From the NCBI GenBank assembly GCA_016839425.1, contig JAEOUI010000054.1, forward strand, positions 1 through 5,058: a stretch of DNA of 5,058 bases, in the 5' to 3' direction. Numbering within the stretch: position 1 is the first letter of the stretch; each line of letters starts with the position of its first letter. The translations under genes and the position numbers were made by a program. Below are positions 1 to 5,058 of the stretch, one piece after another. Under the pieces are notes generated by a model. That model was given only the letters and a program-made list of their open reading frames with translations. It ran no database searches and was not told where the DNA came from. The stretch comes from Promethearchaeota archaeon. Lineage in GTDB: Archaea > Asgardarchaeota > Lokiarchaeia > Sigynarchaeales > SOKP01.

Positions 1-977
1 ATAACCTTACAGGCGTTACACATGATAACTATTCATATCTATATTTAAACGCCGTGAATAATTCACAACATTTAACACCTTTAAAAATCAATAATCAACT
101 CTATCTAAATGCAACTACTGACATTTACGCCATGGAAACGGCGAGGAATTATTTGGCTGAAGGAGAGGTATCGGTTATAATTGTAATTCCTATTGATTTT
201 TCCGAAATGTTAACGCTCGGATTACCCGCCTTTGTAAATTGCATTGTTGACGGTTCGAGCGTGTTTACTCTCCAAAGCAATTTAAATGCCGTACTCGCCT
301 CGGTTAATGTATTTATAAGCGAGAACAATCTCACACCTCAGATAGAGTTAGTGGGTTTCGAAGAATTTTCAATTCCCGAAAATGTGAACTATATGTTTAA
401 CTCGATGGTAACATTTATCCTTCCGATTATGGCTTTTGGGCTTCCAATCGTACTAACAATCTTAGTCATAGTAAAAGAAAAACCAATAGCCCGATTACTG
501 CTGACTCCCGTGAAACGAACTGAAATATTACTTTCGAAATATGTTACTTATAGTACAATTACAGCAATTCAGACTTTATTGTTAATTGTCAGCTCGGTGT
601 CTCAAGGGTTATATTGTAAGGGTAATTATTTTGATTTATTTTTAGCCTTATTCATGTTAGGGTTTTCGGCCTTGGCATTGGGATTGTTCATATCCACGGT
701 ATCCAAGACGAAAACGGAAGCTAACCAATATTTCTTCATGGCTTTTATATTGATAATAGTGCTTAGTGGATTGTTCATTCCAATAGATTCGATGCCGCTT
801 TACTTGCAAGTTGTCGCTTGGGTACTTCCCTTAAGTCATGCGGGACCAATGATAAATAATGTTTTAACAAAAGGGATGCCTGCAATAGGATTTGATTTTT
901 ATTGCCTCTTAGCATTTTCATCCGTTTTATTTGCTCTGAGTGTTATATTATTTCAAAAAAAGCAATACGAGGCGTGA
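1..977 (+). CDS. ABC-2-type transporter permease, C-terminal part (5' end outside window)
   Basis: This is the membrane subunit of an ABC exporter, working with the ATPase encoded directly downstream. The frame is open from position 3 with no stop, and the residues before the GTG at 54 (beginning NLTGVTHDNYS) read as normal protein, so the gene starts upstream of the window and that GTG is internal. The first part, to about base 400, is the end of an extracellular domain; it contains the VIPIDFSEML stretch and the VDGSS stretch seen in ABC-2 permeases of the ABC2_membrane_3 (YhgE/YhaP-like) type. About five membrane helices follow, near 405-470, 545-610, 635-700, 730-785 and 895-955. Between the first two is the cytoplasmic segment EKPIARLLLTPVKRTEILL (477-533), the family's usual 'ERLLATPVSR' coupling region. 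SGLFIPIDSMPLYLQ (765-809) followed by WVLPLSHA is the conserved pre-helix-6 motif. The first helix and most of the exterior loop are missing. Substrate cannot be told. The stop is TGA at 975-977. Confidence 0.93.
   Translation, partial: NLTGVTHDNYSYLYLNAVNNSQHLTPLKINNQLYLNATTDIYAMETARNYLAEGEVSVIIVIPIDFSEMLTLGLPAFVNCIVDGSSVFTLQSNLNAVLASVNVFISENNLTPQIELVGFEEFSIPENVNYMFNSMVTFILPIMAFGLPIVLTILVIVKEKPIARLLLTPVKRTEILLSKYVTYSTITAIQTLLLIVSSVSQGLYCKGNYFDLFLALFMLGFSALALGLFISTVSKTKTEANQYFFMAFILIIVLSGLFIPIDSMPLYLQVVAWVLPLSHAGPMINNVLTKGMPAIGFDFYCLLAFSSVLFALSVILFQKKQYEA
969..972 (+). promoter_or_regulatory. Ribosome binding site for the GTG-started ATPase gene
   Basis: GAGG ends eight bases before the GTG at 981, a normal Shine-Dalgarno distance. 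It lies inside the last codons of the permease gene. The first ATG nearby (1000) is out of frame, so this site supports the GTG start and suggests coupled translation of permease and ATPase. Confidence 0.65.
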
Positions 978-980
978 ATC

Positions 981-2012
981 GTGATCCATAAAAGAAAAAA
1001 TGAAGTCGTAGTTGAAGTGGATGATCTTAATGTTTCTTTTGGAAAGAAAAGAGTTGTTAAAAATGTCTCGCTTACTGTAAATTCTGGAGAAATTATTGGC
1101 GTTTTTGGCATCTCTGGCGCGGGAAAAACAACAATGATACGCGTGATAACCTGTCAGCTAAAAAAAAAATTTTGGACGGGAACAGTTAAAGTAACGAAGT
1201 TATCCGCTGCAAGAAATAAAAATCACTCAAAGATATTAGGTAATATTGGATATGTGCCACAATTAGAGGAATTGAATCTCTATTACGATTTTAAACCATA
1301 CGCTAATATTGATACATTTGCTTCGACTTATGGAATGGATGTAAAAAAAGCGAAAAAAGTCGCTGAAGATTTATTCACCATTCTCGACATCCCAAAGGAT
1401 ACATGGGATAAGAAACTTAGAAAAATGAGCGGTGGGGAGAAAAAACGAGTCTCAATGGCTTTGGGCTTAATTCATCAACCTGCGATCCTATTTTTAGACG
1501 AACCTACAACGGGAGTTGATGCGTACAAGCGTTATTCAATACTAACTTACTTGAAGAAACTAAACGCTCAATTAGGAACAACGATGTTTATTATAAGCCA
1601 TGATATGGAATGTTCCTTGGTGTGCGATAAGGCTGCCATTATGAGAGAGGGTAAATTGCTTGAATTTGGAAAACCTGCAGACCTTATCGCTTCCCTTCCA
1701 AGTAATGGGGTTATTGCTTCTTTTACGATAGAAGACTTAAACAAGAAGAAAATCGAAGAAATAAAGGAATTTTCTCCCATTAGAAACATAATTAGGGCTG
1801 GAAACGATGTGATCGAAGTGTTAATGGATGATTACGACGAAAATATTTCTGACTTGGTCCAGCACATTATGAACGCAGGAATTAAGATCACATCAATGAC
1901 CAAGGATGTGGCAACCTTTCGAAGGTATTTTCAAATTCGAATTCAAGACGAAGAGGAGAAGGAAAGAAGAGATATCCATCAATTATCAGAATCTCATAAA
2001 ATGAGCAATTAA
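981..2012 (+). CDS. ABC transporter ATP-binding protein (ABC-2 exporter type), 343 aa
   Basis: This is a cytosolic ATPase that should power the upstream permease. All ABC motifs are present in order: Walker A GISGAGKTT at residues 43-51 (Lys49), Q-loop YVPQ with Gln94, signature MSGGE at 149-153, Walker B LFLDEP with Asp173 and catalytic Glu174, D-loop TGVD at 177-180, and H-loop ISHD with His207. The signature has Met and Glu where the consensus has Leu and Gln, a tolerated variant, so the protein looks active. After the ATPase core comes an extension of about 100 residues (245-343), ending in a charged tail (DEEEKERRD); similar C-terminal regions occur in DrrA/CcmA-like exporter ATPases. 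The start is GTG, three bases after the permease stop and in the same frame. The region FGKPADLIASLP (229-240) is closely matched in the ATPase part of the next gene, so the two are probably paralogues. The coding sequence contains a run of ten A at 1160-1169, but the frame is intact. Confidence 0.95.
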   Translation: MIHKRKNEVVVEVDDLNVSFGKKRVVKNVSLTVNSGEIIGVFGISGAGKTTMIRVITCQLKKKFWTGTVKVTKLSAARNKNHSKILGNIGYVPQLEELNLYYDFKPYANIDTFASTYGMDVKKAKKVAEDLFTILDIPKDTWDKKLRKMSGGEKKRVSMALGLIHQPAILFLDEPTTGVDAYKRYSILTYLKKLNAQLGTTMFIISHDMECSLVCDKAAIMREGKLLEFGKPADLIASLPSNGVIASFTIEDLNKKKIEEIKEFSPIRNIIRAGNDVIEVLMDDYDENISDLVQHIMNAGIKITSMTKDVATFRRYFQIRIQDEEEKERRDIHQLSESHKMSN

Positions 2013-2013
2013 A

Positions 2014-2018
2014 AGAGG
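2014..2018 (+). promoter_or_regulatory. Possible ribosome binding site of the toroid-ATPase gene
   Basis: AGAGG lies in the 21-base gap between the ATPase stop (2010-2012) and the ATG at 2034. The 15-base spacing is longer than usual, so the site is weak; a second purine run (AGAGA, 2029-2033) touches the ATG. Because the in-frame stop is at 2010-2012, ATG 2034 is the first possible ATG start. The gap holds no terminator-like hairpin, so co-transcription with the genes before it is likely. Confidence 0.35.
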
Positions 2019-2033
2019 ATAATAAGTCAGAGA

Positions 2034-5000
2034 ATGAAAAAGAGAACTATTAGTACGGCAGTTAGGTCATCTGAAATATTCAAAGTAAGCCCTAAATTCA
2101 AGAGGAAGCTTAAAGTGTTTATAATTGTCGTGATACTAATCTTAATACCAATAATTGGAATGGTCTTGGTAAACATTCCTTATATTTCCTATTTCACTCC
2201 TAAGGAAGTGCATGAATACAAGGATAATATGTATTTTTTCTCAAATTCTCATCAAAATGCCGTATCAGGCTTGTTTATAGAACCAGATATAGACTCGAAT
2301 TTCCGAATTGCAACTGCCATCAATTGGACAACTTTTAACAATGAAATTTATAATATCTCTAATCCTATTGATAACAATTATTTAGATGCAATTTCTAAAC
2401 CAAACTTTTACCTCGATTATCTCTTTGATAAGCAAAATCAAGACGGTTCCTTTTCAGACATTGGTGGGTTAGGAGATATGTTAACTACTTATCAAGTTAT
2501 TGAAACGATTATGGCTTTAAATAACTCTTATATTAATCCCGTTCGACACGAGGAAAAGATTAATAGAATGATGGCGTTTTTAAACACCTCCATGTTTGTA
2601 AACATCACCACGGGATTTAAAAATAGCCAATTTTCATTATTACCTGATATTATATCAACTAGTAATGCTGTAGAAATAGCAAATTATTTTTCTTGGGATT
2701 ACATCACATCAAATCAAAATATTACTAATTTTATAATCAGTCATTATAGACCCGCTTCTTTAGGAATGGGATTTTCCAGCACATTTTCCACAGAACCTGA
2801 TGCTGAAAGCACGTATTACGGTATAATTGCATCTCTTATATTAAACAATACATTTTCTTCAGATATTAAACCATTAATTTGGCTTTTTATTTATAGTCTA
2901 TTAAATCCTACAGGTGGGTTTCGATCTAGCTCAACTCCAAGTATTTCTGACATTAAATCAACATATTATTGTCTTGAATCGTTAGAAAAATTAAACCTTA
3001 ATTTCACTTTTATTGAAAATTCTACACTTGATTTTATTTTAAATTGCTCTTATCCCGATGGGGGATTCGGCTCAAGTCCTCCCAATATTTTGTCGAACTA
3101 TACCGTGGATTTTGAGTCTTCATGGGCTGCTATGAAATCATTAAGCATCTTAGAGCGAAATGTTAATTTTAGTGATGAACAACAACTAGCCATAAACGAG
3201 ACAAAAACAAGGTTTTACGCGTGGTTATCTGGTTATCAAGCTTTAAACGGTTTATTTGGACACATCACCATTGAGTCTAACTATTGGGGCGTCCTATCTG
3301 CCATTCAATACTATCCTTCGAGTTTTCTCGATCATATTAATGTTAATAACATTTTTGCCTATGTAAATAGTTGTTATGTCACTAATACCGGTGGATATTC
3401 GAGCGAGCCTTACTTGCCATCGAGTTTATTTTCTACTTATCTTGCTATCAATATGTACGATATTTTTACAGAGTATGTTTATGATTTGTGGTTGCATAAC
3501 GAGTCTGCAACTGAATTTTATATTGCTTCCCTTCAAAATCCCGATGGTGGATTTAGAATCGGCAATGATCAAGACGAATTATTCAGCCAACTTGGTGTGT
3601 TTTATTCCGTCGTAAACGATTTGATTAATGTTAACACATCTATTATAGAAAGCACCTATTGGGCTGTTGAGTCGCTTGATACATTAGGAGCCTTAAATAT
3701 GATAGATCTCAACAACCTTACTCACTATATTCGATCGTGTCAGAATGCTGATGGAGGATTTGGTTTGTTTTTAGGATTTTCATACAGCGATGTTATATCA
3801 ACCTACTACGCTCTGCATATTTTTTACTTATTTGATTCTGAACCTCCTTCGAAAATATTAGCGATTAATTTCCTCAAGAGCGCTCAAAACGCTGACGGAA
3901 GCTTTTCACCCATGCCAACTTTATCCATGCTTGGGTTAACTTTCTCGTTTTTTTTGGTTACCTATCTTGGGGCAAAAGGATTGTACGATTTTGCTTATCA
4001 GCCCACTGATATTTGGTCTTTCTTGGATTGGTTCGTGTTATGTATTGACGAAAATACGGGAGGTGTGGGAGACATGCAAGGTTTTGGAGGTGATTTACGA
4101 AATACAGTCTATGGAATGATCATAATTGACGATTTAAGGTACGATAGAGCTTTTGATCCCGAACCCTGGACAACTCTTTTTGTCAGGATTTTATTGTTTG
4201 AATTTATTGCGATTGTGGGCTATGGCTTGTTAAAAGCGAGTTCTTACGCAAATATGGTTATATTGAGAAGAATTAAAGCAAGATTAGGGATTGGAGAAAA
4301 AATGGATGTATCTTATCTACGGCGTTTTCCAGCAATTCATTGCGAAAACCTGAGTATATTCGCAGGGAGAAAGTTGATCGTAAATTCAATGTCTTTAACA
4401 TTAGAACACGGAGAGATTTTAGGGGTTCTTGGTGAAAGTGGAGCAGGAAAGTCTACTTTCGTAAAGAGTTTGCTTGGAATGAGGAAATTTAAGGGAACGA
4501 ACCAAGTATATGGAATGGATGTTAAGAAAAAATCGAAAAAAATGAGACCCATATATGGTTATGTTCCTCAAGACTTGAGCAAGATTTATGAGGATTTCAC
4601 GACCTTTCAAAATATCCTTTATTTTGGCAGGCAATACGGCTTGTCCGAAAGAGAGATAAGGAGGAAGACCAAAAGAATTTTGCGAAGTTTGGAGATCGAA
4701 GATAAAATGCACGAACAAGTAAAAAATCTCTCGGGGGGTCAAAAAAGGCGGGTGAGTATTGCGATAGGCTTAATACACGACCCAATCATTGTGTGGATGG
4801 ACGAACCAACCTCGGGATTAGATCCAGTTGTTCGAGAAAATCTATGGCACGCTCTTACTCGAATAAACGAAGAATTTAACACGACTCTCATAGTTATCAC
4901 GCATTATCCAGAAGAATCACGATTTTGTAATAAAGTAGCTATATTTGGAAGGGGGCGCGGTTTGATAGATTTTGGTCCTCCAAAGGATCTCTTGGGACAA

Positions 5001-5058
5001 TTGCCAGGAAAGGGGAGAACAATTGGTTTGATATTCAAAAATACAGAAGAAAAAGCCG
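2034..5058 (+). CDS. Membrane-anchored prenyltransferase-beta-like toroid fused to ABC ATPase (3' end outside window)
   Basis: One frame stays open for 1008 codons to the window edge. Order of parts: basic N-terminus (KKR, KFKRKLK); hydrophobic helix at about 28-46; about twelve helical-hairpin repeats at 74-702; second hydrophobic helix at about 715-734; basic linker (LRRIKAR); ABC ATPase from about 768. The positive-inside rule puts both ends in the cytoplasm and the repeats outside. Repeat turns include QNQDGSFS (134), QNPDGGF (501), SCQNADGGFG (568) and QNADGSFS (618), as in protein prenyltransferase beta subunits and squalene cyclases. I see no DxDD cyclase motif and no D-x-C zinc-ligand pair, so enzyme activity is unsupported; ligand binding or mechanical coupling is more likely. 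The ATPase motifs are complete and look active. With only two membrane helices visible it cannot form a channel alone and presumably docks on an ABC-2 permease. By comparison with the upstream ATPase, about 80 more residues, and perhaps a further domain, lie beyond the window. The reading frame is sure; the function is not. Confidence 0.95.
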   Translation, partial: MKKRTISTAVRSSEIFKVSPKFKRKLKVFIIVVILILIPIIGMVLVNIPYISYFTPKEVHEYKDNMYFFSNSHQNAVSGLFIEPDIDSNFRIATAINWTTFNNEIYNISNPIDNNYLDAISKPNFYLDYLFDKQNQDGSFSDIGGLGDMLTTYQVIETIMALNNSYINPVRHEEKINRMMAFLNTSMFVNITTGFKNSQFSLLPDIISTSNAVEIANYFSWDYITSNQNITNFIISHYRPASLGMGFSSTFSTEPDAESTYYGIIASLILNNTFSSDIKPLIWLFIYSLLNPTGGFRSSSTPSISDIKSTYYCLESLEKLNLNFTFIENSTLDFILNCSYPDGGFGSSPPNILSNYTVDFESSWAAMKSLSILERNVNFSDEQQLAINETKTRFYAWLSGYQALNGLFGHITIESNYWGVLSAIQYYPSSFLDHINVNNIFAYVNSCYVTNTGGYSSEPYLPSSLFSTYLAINMYDIFTEYVYDLWLHNESATEFYIASLQNPDGGFRIGNDQDELFSQLGVFYSVVNDLINVNTSIIESTYWAVESLDTLGALNMIDLNNLTHYIRSCQNADGGFGLFLGFSYSDVISTYYALHIFYLFDSEPPSKILAINFLKSAQNADGSFSPMPTLSMLGLTFSFFLVTYLGAKGLYDFAYQPTDIWSFLDWFVLCIDENTGGVGDMQGFGGDLRNTVYGMIIIDDLRYDRAFDPEPWTTLFVRILLFEFIAIVGYGLLKASSYANMVILRRIKARLGIGEKMDVSYLRRFPAIHCENLSIFAGRKLIVNSMSLTLEHGEILGVLGESGAGKSTFVKSLLGMRKFKGTNQVYGMDVKKKSKKMRPIYGYVPQDLSKIYEDFTTFQNILYFGRQYGLSEREIRRKTKRILRSLEIEDKMHEQVKNLSGGQKRRVSIAIGLIHDPIIVWMDEPTSGLDPVVRENLWHALTRINEEFNTTLIVITHYPEESRFCNKVAIFGRGRGLIDFGPPKDLLGQLPGKGRTIGLIFKNTEEKA
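2115..2171 (+). other. N-terminal membrane anchor of the toroid-ATPase protein
   Basis: Residues 28-46 are a run of Val, Ile, Leu and Phe (VFIIVVILILIPIIGMVLV), preceded by a Lys/Arg-rich stretch and followed by NIPYISYF. There is no lipobox cysteine and no obvious small-x-small signal peptidase site, so an uncleaved signal anchor with the N-terminus inside is the most likely reading. Confidence 0.8.
2253..4139 (+). other. Protein domain: about twelve (alpha/alpha) hairpin repeats, prenyltransferase-beta / squalene-cyclase-like
   Basis: The repeats were located by their glycine turns at about residues 79, 138, 194, 245, 294, 343, 408, 453, 505, 574, 622 and 676, spaced 45-69 residues and averaging about 54. 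Each turn is followed by a helix starting with a pattern like S-T-Y-x-A-L-x-S-L: ESTYYGIIASL (258-268), KSTYYCLESL (308-317), ESTYWAVESLDTL (539-551), ISTYYALHIF (588-597). Four cysteines (338, 447, 569, 670) stand five or six residues before the turn, as in the SCQNxDGGF motif of protein prenyltransferase beta subunits. Six hairpins make one toroid, so twelve would fit two stacked or side-by-side toroids as in squalene cyclases. The first repeat (HQNAVSGLF, 73-81) is degenerate, so eleven is possible. The thioester motif (CGEQ) of complement-type toroids is absent. Confidence 0.8.
4176..4235 (+). other. Second membrane helix linking toroid to ATPase
   Basis: Residues 715-734 (LFVRILLFEFIAIVGYGLLK) are hydrophobic apart from Arg718 and Glu723. 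They are followed by a basic segment (LRRIKARLG), which places the C-terminal side in the cytoplasm, as the ATPase requires. The charges make this helix less certain than the first. Confidence 0.65.
4335..5058 (+). other. Protein domain: ABC ATPase fused to the C-terminal side of the toroid (partial)
   Basis: Motifs by residue of the full protein: Walker A GESGAGKST at 800-808 (Lys806), Q-loop YVPQ with Gln846, signature LSGGQ at 899-903, Walker B IIVWMDEP with Asp923 and catalytic Glu924, D-loop SGLD at 927-930, H-loop ITHY with His957. After the H-loop, FGPPKDLLGQLPGKG (980-994) matches FGKPADLIASLPSNG of the free-standing ATPase, which identifies the two as relatives. The sequence is cut shortly after this point, inside the C-terminal extension. 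Confidence 0.93.

Noticed and set aside
149..334. Minus-strand open frame of 61 codons (and another at 1568-1789)
   Set aside because: Both are antisense to clear permease and ATPase coding sequence and show no protein-family features.
54..977. Permease starting at the GTG at 54
   Set aside because: The frame is open upstream to the window edge and reads as typical exterior-domain protein. A start here would leave out the first membrane helix that this family needs, so the GTG is an internal Val codon.
1160..1169. Run of ten A in the ATPase gene as a frameshift or slippage site
   Set aside because: The frame encodes QLKKKFWTG and continues intact through all ABC motifs, with no alternative product visible. 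It is at most a place to check for sequencing error.
3567..3578. DQDE (residues 512-515) as a cyclase DxDD catalytic motif
   Set aside because: It lies in the loop just after a DGGF turn, lacks the last Asp, and the other cyclase active-site sequences are not recognisable.
3376..3615. Plus-strand open frame of 79 codons in another frame
   Set aside because: It lies wholly inside the toroid repeats, whose motifs are in the main frame. Its hydrophobic look is an effect of the out-of-frame reading of AT-rich sequence.
2430..3910. DNA-level tandem repeat or CRISPR-like array from the recurring QNxDGGF codons
   Set aside because: The DNA differs between copies, the spacing is irregular, and the similarity is at the protein level only.
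2253..4139. Complement / alpha-2-macroglobulin thioester-type toroid
   Set aside because: No CGEQ motif is present, and the QNxDGGF turns match prenyltransferase-beta repeats better.
4337..4785. Several minus-strand open frames of 62-107 codons across the ATPase domain
   Set aside because: They lie antisense to a region with every ABC motif in the plus frame, have no recognisable domain, and overlap each other. They are shadows of the real gene.

Overview
This window is one tightly packed, plus-strand operon made almost entirely of ABC-exporter parts. It holds three reading frames: the 3' part of an ABC-2-type permease (1-977), a complete free-standing ABC ATPase (981-2012), and a very long gene (2034 to beyond the right edge). 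The long gene encodes a membrane-anchored repeat protein fused to a second ABC ATPase. Gaps between genes are 3 and 21 bases, with no visible terminator or internal promoter. Coding sequence fills the window, both outer genes run off its edges, and there is no RNA gene, mobile element or CRISPR array.

The long third gene is the notable part. It stays open for 1008 codons with no stop. Read in order, it has a short basic N-terminus, one hydrophobic helix (about residues 28-46), and a region of about 660 residues with about twelve helical-hairpin repeats. Those repeats carry QNxDGGF/QNxDGSF turns typical of the prenyltransferase-beta / squalene-cyclase (alpha/alpha) toroid fold. They are followed by a second hydrophobic helix (about 715-734), a basic linker, and an ABC nucleotide-binding domain with Walker A, Q-loop, LSGGQ, Walker B, D-loop and H-loop all intact. 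The simplest topology puts the toroid outside the cell and the ATPase inside, joined by a single helix. I know of no characterised ABC transporter with this layout. It is the best candidate here for an undescribed system.

A working model, which is inference: the two ATPases, which share a recognisable extension after the H-loop, pair as a heterodimer or drive two related permeases. The outer toroid would then capture or present a ligand, or pass on motion driven by ATP hydrolysis. Only one permease is visible, so a second may lie downstream or in the unseen remainder of gene 3.

Organism: the DNA is AT-rich, with frequent ATA, AGA/AGG and CGA codons, a GTG start and Asn-rich exterior domains. 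A low-GC archaeon, possibly an Asgard/Lokiarchaeia-type lineage, would fit, but this is a weak inference. A low-GC bacterium cannot be excluded from this window.
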